Source of the DNA: Terribacillus aidingensis
Lineage (GTDB): Bacteria > Bacillota > Bacilli > Bacillales > Amphibacillaceae
DNA length: 64,000 bases
Direction of reading: 5' to 3'
Assembly: GCF_040703035.1 (NCBI RefSeq)
Contig: NZ_CP159996.1
Location: forward strand, 406,001-470,000
Of the stretch, positions 54,668-63,797 are shown in pieces; positions within the stretch are counted from its first letter, which is position 1, and each line of letters starts with the position of its first letter. A model generated the notes under the pieces. That model did no database searches. It worked only from the letters and a program-made list of their open reading frames with translations, and was not told where the DNA came from. The translations under genes and the position numbers were made by a program.

Positions 54668-55143
54668 CATTTGACGGATTGTGTAATATTAAATGCTATA
54701 GCTAAAAACAAAGTAGCCCAATGAATGGATTTGTGAAAAAATGAAAGTGTAAGATCTAAAGACTAAAGATCAATTTTTTATTACGCAAATATAGGAGAAG
54801 TAAAGTATGACGATTTAACTATGATGGCAGAACTGACTAGTTTTAAAATAAATATAAACAAGCACTTAGATATAGGGGTTCAAGCAGGAGAGATCTCTGA
54901 AGGGACTGGGAAGCATTTTATGAGGATAGTGTCCTTATGTGGGAGGCTCTGTTTAATGAAGCGCATTAAAAAAGTGAGGAACTTGGTGAGGTTCTTATTC
55001 CTCTTTAAATTCTATGAAAAAAGCTTTGTAATCTGGATTACAGAAAATTAACTTAATGTAATTTATGATGAATGTAACACTCCGCTATAGATTATGTTAC
55101 ACGAGGAACGGATGTCATTCGCAACATTGAAAGGAGAGGCAGT
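54668..55143. other. Gene-poor stretch with a possible decayed short gene
   Basis: AGGAGAAG at about 54792 is followed by ATGACGATT and a stop, then by a 76-codon frame from 54821. In that frame the text is plausible only to about 54900 (MMAELTSFKININKHLDIG). The next frame then gives DWEAFYEDSVLMWEALFNEAH up to a stop at 54969. A one-base shift near 54902 would join them into a protein of about 50 residues. I do not recognise it. The rest holds the regulator promoter region. Confidence 0.4.
55073..55101. promoter_or_regulatory. Inverted repeat upstream of the Crp/Fnr gene
   Basis: TGTAACA (55073-55079) and TGTTACA (55095-55101), 15 bp between arms, ending about 40 bp before the ATG. It could be an autoregulatory site. 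A related GTAAT-N4-ATTAC palindrome is at 55896-55909 before the next gene. Confidence 0.5.
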
Positions 55144-55851
55144 ATGTTACATTTTAAAGCGATGGAAAATATAGAATCATTTTTGCCACAAATAAAGATA
55201 TTTGAATCGCTTCCGGTAGAAATTATCCGTGAAATCGAACAATTGGTAACAAAATCAATTACGTATAAGCTTTCAAAAAATTCTATTCTTCAGACGCCCG
55301 GAAATGAAAGGAAGGGCTTATTTTTCGTAATTGCCGGTAAACTTCGCTTGTACAAAACCAATTCGGACGGCAAACAACATACGGTCTGCATCCTAAGTGA
55401 AGGCGGCATGTTCGGTGAAGTTGAAACGTTTTCATTGGGCACAACAGGGGCTTATGTGGAGACGATGGAAGACTCGATTGTTTTTTCGATTCCGACTGAA
55501 CAATTCGAACCTCTCTTAAGAAAGTATCCTGAATTATCTTTACGATTTTTATCAGAAATAAGCAAACGCCTGCGAGATCAGGAGGAATTGGTGGAAAAAT
55601 TGGTTTTCAGGGATCTCCGTGGTAAAGTGCTTTACTTTCTCCACCGACTATCTAAGAAGTTCGGAATAGAAGAAAGTGGATACCTAAAAATAGATATTCC
55701 GTTGACTCATCAAGAATTGGCCAATATGATCGGTGCCACAAGAGAAGCGGTATCGATTATCTTACAAGAACTATCTAATGAAGGTATTATCGTGACCAGC
55801 CGTAGAATGGTCATGGTTCATATCGGAAAAGCGATGAAAGAACTAGCTTGA
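55144..55851 (+). CDS. Crp/Fnr-family transcriptional regulator
   Basis: A 235-residue regulator. The cyclic-nucleotide-binding-like domain (about 15-130) has GLFFVIAGKLRLYKT and GGMFGEVETFSLG; a dimer helix follows (about 135-165), then a winged HTH with LTHQELANMIGATREAVSIIL. No Fnr-type cysteine cluster is seen at the N-terminus, so oxygen sensing by FeS is unlikely. ATG 55144 has AAAGGAGAGG upstream. It probably controls the two genes that follow. Confidence 0.9.
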   Translation: MLHFKAMENIESFLPQIKIFESLPVEIIREIEQLVTKSITYKLSKNSILQTPGNERKGLFFVIAGKLRLYKTNSDGKQHTVCILSEGGMFGEVETFSLGTTGAYVETMEDSIVFSIPTEQFEPLLRKYPELSLRFLSEISKRLRDQEELVEKLVFRDLRGKVLYFLHRLSKKFGIEESGYLKIDIPLTHQELANMIGATREAVSIILQELSNEGIIVTSRRMVMVHIGKAMKELA

Positions 55852-55974
55852 TTTCAAGACTCGTATGAATTTCCATTCAAATGTATGCTTTCGGCGTAAT
55901 CTACATTACTGATGAATTCTTCATCTAGCCTTATGATAAATGGCGTAACGGAAACTTATAGGAGGGGAGTCAAC

Positions 55975-56304
55975 ATGTCCAATCAACAAGTTCAACTCAA
56001 TATTCGATTCAAAACTAAACCAGGGAAAAAAGAAGAATTCCGCAAGGAGCTATCTTCCCTTATTGAGGAGATGTCATCCGAAAAGGCATTTATTAGTGCC
56101 ATTGTATCAGACGATCTGGATCAACCGGATGACTTGATCATTTATGAAACATGGCAAGGCACGAGAGATAGCTGGCTTGCAGAAGAATTTGTTAAACCAT
56201 ACCGCAAGAATTACGAAGGAAGACTGGGTGATCTAATTGTGGATAGAAGCGTCAGCTGGTTGCAACCGACGGGCGAATGGGGAAGTCATATAACGAATGC
56301 GTGA
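55975..56304 (+). CDS. Antibiotic biosynthesis monooxygenase-domain protein
   Basis: A 109-residue ABM/dimeric alpha-beta barrel protein (QLNIRFKTKPGKKEEFRKEL, then LIIYETWQGTRDSWLAEEF). Such small proteins range from cofactor-free monooxygenases to haem-degrading enzymes and quinol oxygenases (YgiN type). The start at 55975 has AGGAGGGG. It is followed 66 bp later by an SDR gene, so the two may act on the same small molecule. Confidence 0.85.
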   Translation: MSNQQVQLNIRFKTKPGKKEEFRKELSSLIEEMSSEKAFISAIVSDDLDQPDDLIIYETWQGTRDSWLAEEFVKPYRKNYEGRLGDLIVDRSVSWLQPTGEWGSHITNA

Positions 56305-56370
56305 TGAAGTTGAAACTTTAACGTTTTAAGGTCTGGGACGATACAAAAATATTATGGGAGGCATATAGAT

Positions 56371-57117
56371 ATGGGGAGATTTGAAGGAAAGGTAGTAGTT
56401 GTCACCGGAGGAACAAGCGGTATCGGACTTACGACGGCACAACGATTTGTTTCCGAAGGGGCCTACGTATTCATTACCGGCCGTAGACAAATGGAGCTGG
56501 AAGCAGCTGTAAAATTGCTTGGTGAACGGGTTACCGGAGTTCAAGGTGACATTTCTAATTTGAAGGATTTGGACAAACTGTTTGATAAGGTTAAGCAGGA
56601 GAAAGGACATCTGGATATTCTCTTTGCAAACGCTGGAATTGGCAGCATTCTACCCTTAAGTCAAATTACGGAAGAGCAGTACAACACGACTTTCGGAGTG
56701 AACGTAAAGGGTACTTTATTCACCATACAAAAGGCTTTGCCACTGTTTCCAGATATGACAGGAACCATCATCTTAACGGGATCGACGGCTGGTACGATCG
56801 GCGATCCAGGATTTAGTGTCTACGGAGGTAGTAAGGCGGCTCTCCGTCAGATGGCGAGGAGCTGGATAATGGATTTGAAAGGTACAGGGATTCGACTTAA
56901 TGTACTGAGCCCTGGCGGCGTTCATACTCCTGCTTATGATGATATGTTTGGCGAGGCGGTAGATCAAGTCCTTGAATCAGCGAAGAATACCGTTCCGCTA
57001 AGCCGCATGGGCAAGACGGAGGAGATTGCCGACGCGGTTATGTTTCTGGCCTCGGAGGAAAGCGGCTATGTGAACGGCATCGAATTGTTTGTAGATGGCG
57101 GGATGGCTCAAGTCTGA
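56371..57117 (+). CDS. SDR family oxidoreductase
   Basis: A 248-residue classical short-chain dehydrogenase. The cofactor motif is [12 protein letters not shown] (residues 10-21), the NAG motif is FANAGIG, the catalytic Ser is in LTGSTAG and the Tyr-x3-Lys is YGGSK. ITGRRQ after the second strand suggests NADP preference. It lies behind the monooxygenase gene in a probable two-gene unit under the Crp/Fnr-type regulator. The substrate is unknown. Confidence 0.9.
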   Translation: MGRFEGKVVVVTGGTSGIGLTTAQRFVSEGAYVFITGRRQMELEAAVKLLGERVTGVQGDISNLKDLDKLFDKVKQEKGHLDILFANAGIGSILPLSQITEEQYNTTFGVNVKGTLFTIQKALPLFPDMTGTIILTGSTAGTIGDPGFSVYGGSKAALRQMARSWIMDLKGTGIRLNVLSPGGVHTPAYDDMFGEAVDQVLESAKNTVPLSRMGKTEEIADAVMFLASEESGYVNGIELFVDGGMAQV

Positions 57118-57183
57118 CCGTGAATCAGAAGGGATGAGTCGTCGTTTATTTAAGCAGTTCCTAATAAGCCCATGTATCAACTC

Positions 57184-57214
57184 AGGCAGAGGAGTATATA
57201 ATCTCTCTGCCTTT
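57184..57214 (+). terminator. Weak terminator after the SDR gene
   Basis: AGGCAGAG (57184-57191)/CTCTGCCT (57205-57212) stem with only three T after it. Confidence 0.5.
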
Positions 57215-57304
57215 CGCTTCGGTGTCGTAAGAGGAACTAGCGTAAGCTATTCGCCTCATCAACCATCGTCAACTGTCAACTGTCGCACTTAGCTTGACAA
57301 TCTG

Positions 57305-57883
57305 TCATTTGAAGATACTTATGGCAGAAAAAATAAGCAATAAACACATAATGAAATTAATCGATCTTGTATATTTGTTGAAGAATTTTTTGAATGCCGA
57401 ACCGAAGGCAGCCCATAAAAGGAGACCTAAACAGCCAATGATGATAGTTACGGCTGCATACAGGACAACCGAGGAAATGGAAGCCTTGAAAGGCAAGATA
57501 AAAGTCGACATCGCCGTGACGAAGTATAGGATGCTTTTGATATTAATAAGCTGGAAAAGAAAGCCGGAAAGGAAGGAGGGGCGCTCAATTGCATCCTCCT
57601 CTTTTTTACTTTTATCGAACATGATTTTATAGGCAATAAACAGCAGATATACAGCTCCTAAAACCTTAAGATAAGGCTCTACAGCAGGAATCCAGCTATA
57701 TACTGTCTTCGTTAGTACCGTTCCGATAATACCTAATAAAATAAATCCTGCAACGATACCGCTATTAAATTTCCAAGCTCCCTTCAGCCCATGTTTTCGT
57801 GATTCATTCATAAGCAGCAGATTACTTGGACCAGGTGTAATGCTAGTGATGATAATATAAGAAAAAAATGCAGTAAGACTCAT
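57305..57883 (-). CDS. LysE/RhtB-family exporter
   Basis: A 192-residue membrane protein with about six helices. The start MSLTAFFSYIIITSITPGPSN carries the conserved TPGPS motif of LysE/RhtB amino acid and metabolite exporters. It is divergent from a LysR-type regulator, the usual arrangement for a substrate-induced exporter. The substrate cannot be named. Confidence 0.88.
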   Translation of the reverse strand: MSLTAFFSYIIITSITPGPSNLLLMNESRKHGLKGAWKFNSGIVAGFILLGIIGTVLTKTVYSWIPAVEPYLKVLGAVYLLFIAYKIMFDKSKKEEDAIERPSFLSGFLFQLINIKSILYFVTAMSTFILPFKASISSVVLYAAVTIIIGCLGLLLWAAFGSAFKKFFNKYTRSINFIMCLLLIFSAISIFK

Positions 57884-58007
57884 GGATGATCTTTCTCCTT
57901 TTTACGATTGCGGATTAACATGACCCATTGTATGATGAAAATTGGTATCGGTAAAATTGAAATTACAAATAGATAGTATTGATATTTTCGATAAAGGGGG
58001 AGCGGCG

Positions 58008-58895
58008 ATGGAGATAAGGCAATTCATTACCTTCCGCACAATCGTGGATGTAGGTAGTTATACGAACGCAGCTGCAAAACTGGGATATACACAATCTACC
58101 ATCACAGCGCATATTCAGGCTCTGGAACAGCAGCTTGGTGGTCCGGTATTTTCGTATGTAAAAAGAGAGCTTCATTTAACAGACTTAGGTCGGGAATTAG
58201 TAGGAATGGTAGATGAGTTACTTGGTTCCTACCAGCGGATAAAGAAGTTGAATGATGACAGGGTGAATGGAGAGCTGAAAATTACTGCGCCGGAATCGCT
58301 CACTATTTCCCGACTAGGTCCAATACTGAAGGCTTATTCCATGCAATATCCAGAAGTGAAAATCAAACTAAGTAATGGTACATGCGGGGATAACCAAAAA
58401 GAGCTGATGAATGGGAACGTGGATGTGGCATTCATGCTGTGGCCGGAGCTTGAAACGGATAACTATGTATATCATAAGCTGCATAAAGAAGAGATTATCT
58501 TGGTAACTGCTCCGGAAGCAAAGGCACATTTCGATGATTACAAGGGAACAGAAGCTTGTTTTGTAACAAATGAAGAAGGTTGCAGCTACCGGGTGATGTT
58601 TGAGGAGCACTTGATCAAACAGGATATACCTAGATTCCAATCGATGGAACTGTGGAGTCTTGAGGCCATTAAGAAAGTTGTAGCCAGCGGATTGGGATTT
58701 GCGGCACTTCCGCTCGTTACAGTGGAAAAAGAAATAGAGAGTGGGACTCTGAAGCTATTGGAACATGGAGAGAGCTTCAAACCTATTTACTCTTATATGA
58801 TGGTAAGGTCGAAAAATTGGCACTCACCAGCTGTGGATAAGTTCTTGGAGCTAACGCTGAAACTTTCTGATAATCAAGCGGAAGACGTCACATAA
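58008..58895 (+). CDS. LysR-family transcriptional regulator
   Basis: A 295-residue LTTR. The HTH spans MEIRQFITFRTIVDVGSYTNA and YTQSTITAHIQALEQQLGGP; the effector domain (about 90-290) follows. ATG 58008 behind AAGGGGGAG is used; the frame continues back to 57942 without a site. The shared upstream region (57884-58007) probably holds its binding sites and the promoter of the LysE-type gene. Confidence 0.9.
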   Translation: MEIRQFITFRTIVDVGSYTNAAAKLGYTQSTITAHIQALEQQLGGPVFSYVKRELHLTDLGRELVGMVDELLGSYQRIKKLNDDRVNGELKITAPESLTISRLGPILKAYSMQYPEVKIKLSNGTCGDNQKELMNGNVDVAFMLWPELETDNYVYHKLHKEEIILVTAPEAKAHFDDYKGTEACFVTNEEGCSYRVMFEEHLIKQDIPRFQSMELWSLEAIKKVVASGLGFAALPLVTVEKEIESGTLKLLEHGESFKPIYSYMMVRSKNWHSPAVDKFLELTLKLSDNQAEDVT

Positions 58896-59061
58896 AACGA
58901 ATACTATCCTGAAAAAGATAAACTGCGAAATAATCAGCAGTTTATTTTTTTGATTTATTAAAGGAAATTTATGCTAAAATTTACAGGGGATTTTTAAGTT
59001 TTTCCTACAGGTACCGATAGTGATTGAACAATTCAGTAAAAAAAAGCAGAAAGGAAAGAAT

Positions 59062-59865
59062 ATGAAAAAGCTGATAAGTACAATAGTAAAGACACTGACC
59101 TTTTTTATAGGTTGGGCAATATTAATTTCTTTTACACCTGATTTACAGACAGATAATCCAGCACTGCTAAGATTATGGTGGGAATTTACACCGCTTGCTG
59201 CAGTAGTTTTATTTTCTATTTGTTTTGTTTTTCTAATAGAAAAGAAGAAAATAAAAGTTCCTGTAACTGTAAACTTACCTAAAAACATTCTGGTGGGTGC
59301 TGTTATTGGAGTTTTCTGGCTGGGCAGTGTGGCAGCAATGCTTTTACTCACAAAGACCATGCATATTCAAGGTGTGTATCATGTTGATTACTTATGGATT
59401 TGGATTTTGGCATCACTGTTTAATACGATTATGCAAGAATTGCTTGTCAGAGGTTATCTGTATCAATTATGGAAACGTAGATATAATACGACCACTGCAA
59501 CTATTTTAACTACGATTTTATTTACTGCTATGCATGGCGGTGCTTTTGAAGCGGGGATCATCCCTGTTCTAAATGTTATTTCCATGAGTGTGCTTGTAAC
59601 GATGCTATTGGAATACACCGGTACCATAGCAGCGCCAATCCTTGCTCACTTCATTTGGAACACAATCGGTGCGATCATTTTAGGAGGCGTATCTTTGGTA
59701 AGCGATTATCCAAAACTGTTAAACAGCACATATCAAGGTGTGGAATGGATAGCAGGTGGTGTATATAAAATGGAAGGAAGTATTATTGTATTCGTTGTTA
59801 ATATGATTTTACTTACATACTTGTTCTTATTAAGTAGAAAAAGATCTGCTTTAGCATTTGACTGA
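59062..59865 (+). CDS. CPBP-family intramembrane protease-like protein
   Basis: A 267-residue membrane protein with about eight helices. The CPBP/Abi motifs are present as QELLVRGYLY (usual form EExxxR), LFTAMHGG and HFIWNTIG. The first catalytic glutamate is Gln here, so protease activity is uncertain. Start 59062 follows AAAGGAAAG; the frame runs back to 59020. Base composition is AT-richer than its neighbours. Confidence 0.85.
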   Translation: MKKLISTIVKTLTFFIGWAILISFTPDLQTDNPALLRLWWEFTPLAAVVLFSICFVFLIEKKKIKVPVTVNLPKNILVGAVIGVFWLGSVAAMLLLTKTMHIQGVYHVDYLWIWILASLFNTIMQELLVRGYLYQLWKRRYNTTTATILTTILFTAMHGGAFEAGIIPVLNVISMSVLVTMLLEYTGTIAAPILAHFIWNTIGAIILGGVSLVSDYPKLLNSTYQGVEWIAGGVYKMEGSIIVFVVNMILLTYLFLLSRKRSALAFD

Positions 59866-59910
59866 GTTTACTCCCATAGGTGTGCAAAAGGCGGATAGAA
59901 TTGTGCACAA

Positions 59911-59942
59911 AAAAGGAGCTTGGATGTCCAAGCTCCTTTTAA
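59911..59942. terminator. Bidirectional terminator
   Basis: A 13-bp stem (59911-59923 with 59928-59940) between the CPBP and siderophore-binding genes, with A-run and T-run. Confidence 0.88.
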
Positions 59943-59971
59943 AAGAATAACAGCTTCTTTTACGTTCAAAA

Positions 59972-60886
59972 TTATTTCAAGAACTGTTCTTCGAAGAAGT
60001 CCAGCTGATAATCCAAAGTCAATGCATCATTGAACAGGAATGCATTCGCATCTGCAGTCAAAACATGTCCTTCTTTTACAGCAGGTATTTCTTTGAACAT
60101 TTCTGTTTCCTGGTATGAATTATCTTGATCGCTATACTCACTGATAACAAGATAATCGCCAACATATTCAGGAAGTACTTCTGAGGAAATCATCGTATAG
60201 CCGTCTTTTTCAGTCATTTCCTTTACTTTATCCGGCATTGAAAGTCCCATTGCTTGATAAAGGACTTCTGTACCGCGCCCCCAGCTGTCTCCAAGCACGC
60301 CCATGCCTTTTTCATAGCTTTCCATCACAGTGACAGTTGCATCCTCGCCAATTTTGTCTTTGATTTCATCACCTGTCGTTTTCGCACGTTCCTTGAAGTC
60401 ATCGACCCATTGCTGTGCTTCATCACCTTTATTCAGCAGCTTTCCGATTTCGACATGCTGCGTTAGGTAATCGACTTTGTTATACGTATACGTGACAGTA
60501 GGGGCAATTTCTTCGAACTTATCCAGATTCTTTGTTGTGTCGGCAGCGATGATCAGATCAGGCTTCAGTTCAAGGATTTTTTCAACATCTTCCTCGCTTA
60601 CTGTTTCCGCATCTTTTAACCCGTCTGCAAGAACAGGGCTGCTTTTCGCCCATTGATCTACACCGACAATATTAACGCCAAGGGAAAGTACATCACCAGC
60701 ATATGATGCTAAGACTACAACTCTTTTTGGATCAGTCGGGACCTCAACGGGACCTGTTTCAGATTCGTATGTAAAGGTTTCTTTTGTCTCTTTTTCGCTG
60801 CCAGAGGCAGTAGATTCCTCTGAAGAACCGCATGCGCTGAGAATGAGAAGGAAGAGACCGATTATAGCAATTAGTGCTTTTTTCAT
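59972..60886 (-). CDS. Iron-siderophore ABC transporter substrate-binding lipoprotein
   Basis: A 304-residue lipoprotein. The signal peptide ends in the lipobox LSAC (Cys about 19), followed by a Ser/Thr/Glu linker and a FecB/PeripBP domain (RVVVLASYAGDVLSLGVNIVG, ILELKPDLIIAADTT). ATG 60886 is used; the frame extends to 60988 across the Fur box. No permease or ATPase gene is adjacent, so it is an orphan binding protein. A hydroxamate or schizokinen-type ligand is possible. Confidence 0.92.
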   Translation of the reverse strand: MKKALIAIIGLFLLILSACGSSEESTASGSEKETKETFTYESETGPVEVPTDPKRVVVLASYAGDVLSLGVNIVGVDQWAKSSPVLADGLKDAETVSEEDVEKILELKPDLIIAADTTKNLDKFEEIAPTVTYTYNKVDYLTQHVEIGKLLNKGDEAQQWVDDFKERAKTTGDEIKDKIGEDATVTVMESYEKGMGVLGDSWGRGTEVLYQAMGLSMPDKVKEMTEKDGYTMISSEVLPEYVGDYLVISEYSDQDNSYQETEMFKEIPAVKEGHVLTADANAFLFNDALTLDYQLDFFEEQFLK

Positions 60887-60918
60887 TTTATATTCCTGCT
60901 TTCTGCTGTTTTGTTTAT

Positions 60919-60937
60919 GATAATGATAATCAATATC
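60919..60937. promoter_or_regulatory. Fur box
   Basis: GATAATGATAATCAATATC matches the 19-bp Fur consensus at 18 positions. It lies 33 bp before the start codon of the siderophore-binding gene and near a minus-strand TTGATA -35 element. Confidence 0.85.
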
Positions 60938-61129
60938 AATTAGGTAAATAATAGAATGATTCCAGCCGAATGTCAATAAGATATTCAATTGCTGATTTTG
61001 ATTTCATACAAGATCTGTCTGGCTGGTTGATATAAATTTTGAACGTTAAAGTCACCTACAAGCCTTTTTTTCTTATGGTAAGATTATGGTAGTAATAAAT
61101 TCTTTTAGAGAAAGGGCAGGAAGGACTTT

Positions 61130-61900
61130 ATGCATTTGGAATTAGACACGATTTTGCTCATTATTCTTTTCGGATTTCTTGCCGCATTCATTGATTCTGT
61201 TGTCGGAGGAGGCGGGCTGATTACGATTCCGGCATTGCTGTTTGCGGGACTGAACCCTGCTGCCGCTGTGGCAACGAATAAACTCGCCGGAACGCTGGGA
61301 TCATTTACAAGCACGCTCATGTTCTATCGATCTGGCAATCTGGATTTAAAATCGGTTATGAAGTTCTTTCCGTTATCCTTCATCGGCTCAATGCTCGGAG
61401 CATGGACCGTACACGTTATCGATCCAGCATTATTCAAGCCGCTCATGCTAATAATGCTGATTGCTGTTGCTATTTATACGATCATAAAAAAAGACTGGGG
61501 CAGCGTTTCTACCTACAAAAGATTAACGCCAAAAAGACTGCTTATTTTTGCAGCAGTCCTGACGTTTATCGGTTTCTATGACGGTTTTCTCGGACCAGGA
61601 ACAGGTTCATTCCTTATGTTCGCCTTCCTGTTCATCGGCTTGGATTTCCTTCGTGCAGCAGGAAGCGCAAAGCTGTTGAACTTCGGCAGTAATGTATCCG
61701 CGCTGATTTTATTTATGATTTTGGGTCAAGTACACTACGCTATTGGTCTTATTATGGGGATATCAGGTATTTTTGGATCAATTGCTGGTTCACGTTTTGC
61801 GATTAGACGCGGGAGCGGGTATGTACGGATTCTGTTTATTGTTGTAACGACTGTACTGATTGTGAAGAACGTATATGACTACATAAAGGAAATCATGTAA
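61130..61900 (+). CDS. TauE/SafE-family sulfite/anion exporter
   Basis: A 256-residue membrane protein with about eight helices. Two related motifs, FIDSVVGGGGLITIPALLF and FYDGFLGPGTGSFLMFAF, mark the two halves of the TauE/SafE fold. Members export sulfite, sulfoacetate or other anions; the substrate here is unknown. ATG 61130 follows GGAAGGA. Confidence 0.9.
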   Translation: MHLELDTILLIILFGFLAAFIDSVVGGGGLITIPALLFAGLNPAAAVATNKLAGTLGSFTSTLMFYRSGNLDLKSVMKFFPLSFIGSMLGAWTVHVIDPALFKPLMLIMLIAVAIYTIIKKDWGSVSTYKRLTPKRLLIFAAVLTFIGFYDGFLGPGTGSFLMFAFLFIGLDFLRAAGSAKLLNFGSNVSALILFMILGQVHYAIGLIMGISGIFGSIAGSRFAIRRGSGYVRILFIVVTTVLIVKNVYDYIKEIM

Positions 61901-61922
61901 AAAAGGCCGATTAGGCCTTTTT
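61899..61922 (+). terminator. Terminator after the TauE/SafE gene
   Basis: AAAAGGCC (61901-61908)/GGCCTTTT (61914-61921) stem and T residues. Confidence 0.85.
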
Positions 61923-62033
61923 GATTTGTATGTAGCATTCGTCATGTTAGCAGATAAAAGTGCCGTACCAGATCACGCTCTGTCAAAAGGATTACGCTCT
62001 GGTTTCCAGCACCTTTAACGATAGGTTACTTGC

Positions 62034-62047
62034 TGAAAACGATACCA
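62034..62047 (+). promoter_or_regulatory. cre-like site upstream of the LacI-family gene
   Basis: TGAAAACGATACCA matches TGWAANCGNTNWCA at all but one defined position. It could link this regulator to CcpA or reflect its own binding site. Confidence 0.5.
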
Positions 62048-62114
62048 GGTCAAGTTTTTTTTTCAAACACGGAGCGTTATACTGTAATCAAGTACATAGC
62101 GAGAGGGAGTACAT

Positions 62115-63071
62115 ATGGCGACAATCAAGGATTTAGCCAGGATGGCTGGTGTCTCGGTGACGACTGTATCCCGGGTGCTCAATGATCATCCTTATGTGAG
62201 TGAGGAGAAGCGGAAAGCTGTGCTGGAGGCGATCGGACAGACTGGATATGAAAAGAATGTAAATGCGGTACATCTGAAAACTGGAAAAACAGAGTTAATC
62301 GGTGTAGTGCTGCCTTTTTCGGATCATCCTTACTTTGCACGTCTATTGAAAGGAATAGCGAGACAGGCATTCAAGCATAACTTCAAGCTCGTATTGATAC
62401 AGACAGATTATCAAACAGAGAGGGAAAAAGAGGCATTGCAGATGCTCCGGCAAAAGCAGATCGATGGACTCATCATCTGTTCGCGCAGCTGTGAGCTGTC
62501 CTTGATAAAGTCTTACAAACAGTATGGACCGATTGTTGTATGCGAGAAGGTACCGGAGGAATTGTCATCTTCGTATGTCGATCATTATCAGGCTTTCCAG
62601 GACGCACTCTCCTATCTATATGAGGAAGGACATACTAAGATCGGCTATTCCGTGAGCAGGCTCGATGGGACGAGCAGTAAGAACCGCAATGCTGCTTACC
62701 GGGATTTCTTTGCAGCAAGAAAACTGCCATATCGTTCAGATTATGTGTTCGATAGGATGCTATATTTTGAGGATGGCGAGACGATAGTAAAAAAGCTGCA
62801 GCGGATGGAAGATCCGCCATCGGCGATGATTATAACAAGCGATCAAGTTGCTGCTGGCGTGATAACGTATGCAAATAAGGTTGGATTACGTATTCCGGAA
62901 GAGCTGGCCATTATCGGATTCGATGACCTTCCAATGGCCCGAATGATGGGTATTACAAGTATGCATCTGCCGCTGGAGGAAATGGGAGAGCATCTATTCC
63001 AGCAAGTTATGGAGAAGGATGCGAACCAGAAGCTATTCCATACTAAACTAATCAAGCGGAAAACGGTGTGA
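62115..63071 (+). CDS. LacI-family regulator, CcpB-like
   Basis: A 318-residue LacI/GalR regulator. The HTH is IKDLARMAGVSVTTVSRVLN and VSEEKRKAVLEAI; the sensor domain has GVVLPFSDHPYFARLLKGI and IIGFDDLPMA. The segment from the HTH to LPFSDHP resembles B. subtilis CcpB as I remember it. No sugar genes are adjacent on either side, which fits a global rather than local regulator. ATG 62115 follows GAGAGGGAG. Confidence 0.88.
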   Translation: MATIKDLARMAGVSVTTVSRVLNDHPYVSEEKRKAVLEAIGQTGYEKNVNAVHLKTGKTELIGVVLPFSDHPYFARLLKGIARQAFKHNFKLVLIQTDYQTEREKEALQMLRQKQIDGLIICSRSCELSLIKSYKQYGPIVVCEKVPEELSSSYVDHYQAFQDALSYLYEEGHTKIGYSVSRLDGTSSKNRNAAYRDFFAARKLPYRSDYVFDRMLYFEDGETIVKKLQRMEDPPSAMIITSDQVAAGVITYANKVGLRIPEELAIIGFDDLPMARMMGITSMHLPLEEMGEHLFQQVMEKDANQKLFHTKLIKRKTV

Positions 63072-63098
63072 AGTTCTTATGTTTTTGGAGGAGAAATT

Positions 63099-63776
63099 AT
63101 GTTTGGAACAATATTCAATGTAGCAATGATCATCATCGGCAGTACACTTGGGACTGTCTTTAAGAAAGGTATGAGAGATAGATATCAAACTATCCTCATG
63201 CAGGCAATGGGATTAGCTGCACTGGCATTAGGTGTCAACGCTATAGTTGGACATCTGCCGGACAGTAAATATTCTGTCCTATTCATTATCAGTTTGGCGA
63301 TCGGAGCGATAGTCGGTGAAAAACTGGATCTGGATGCAAGGTTTACGAACGTTGTAAAGAAGTTTACCAAGTCGAATTTGGCGGAAGGTCTGTCTACAGC
63401 AATTCTTCTGTTCTGCATTGGATCTCTTTCTATACTAGGCCCAGTAGAAGCCGCACTGCATGGTAATTATTCCTACTTGCTTGCAAACGGTATGCTGGAT
63501 TTTGTTACGTCTTTGGTCCTGGCGTCAACCTTTGGATTTGGAATAGCATTATCAGCAGGGGTTTTATTCGTATGGCAGGGTTCGATTTATTTAGTGGCAA
63601 AAGCATTGGAAAGTACGGTGAATGTGGATCTGCTGAATGAAGTAAGCATAGTCGGCGGCGTCTTGATCATGGCATCAGGTTTAAGCATATTAGGGATAAA
63701 GAAATTCAAGACAATGAACTTCCTGCCAGCGTTGCTTGTACCGCCTGTCTTCTTTTTGATATTAAAGATTTTTTAA
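63099..63776 (+). CDS. DUF554 family membrane protein
   Basis: A 225-residue polytopic protein (about six to seven helices) of the DUF554/YdfK-YqgA family, with GTIFNVAMIIIGSTLGTVFK at the start, ALGVNAIVGH and ANGMLDFVTSLVLASTFG. The function is not known. It follows the regulator after 27 bp behind GGAGGAG and may be cotranscribed. Confidence 0.88.
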   Translation: MFGTIFNVAMIIIGSTLGTVFKKGMRDRYQTILMQAMGLAALALGVNAIVGHLPDSKYSVLFIISLAIGAIVGEKLDLDARFTNVVKKFTKSNLAEGLSTAILLFCIGSLSILGPVEAALHGNYSYLLANGMLDFVTSLVLASTFGFGIALSAGVLFVWQGSIYLVAKALESTVNVDLLNEVSIVGGVLIMASGLSILGIKKFKTMNFLPALLVPPVFFLILKIF

Positions 63777-63797
63777 TCAGGATTAAGGAGGAGTAGC

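Noticed and set aside
57250..57290. Short tandem repeat GTCAACT/GTCAACT as a possible repeat array
   Set aside because: Only two short units are present; it is not a CRISPR or regular repeat array.
57294..57632. 112-codon plus-strand frame opposite the LysE-type gene
   Set aside because: It is the complement of membrane-helix codons; the minus-strand frame has the TPGPS motif and full family length.
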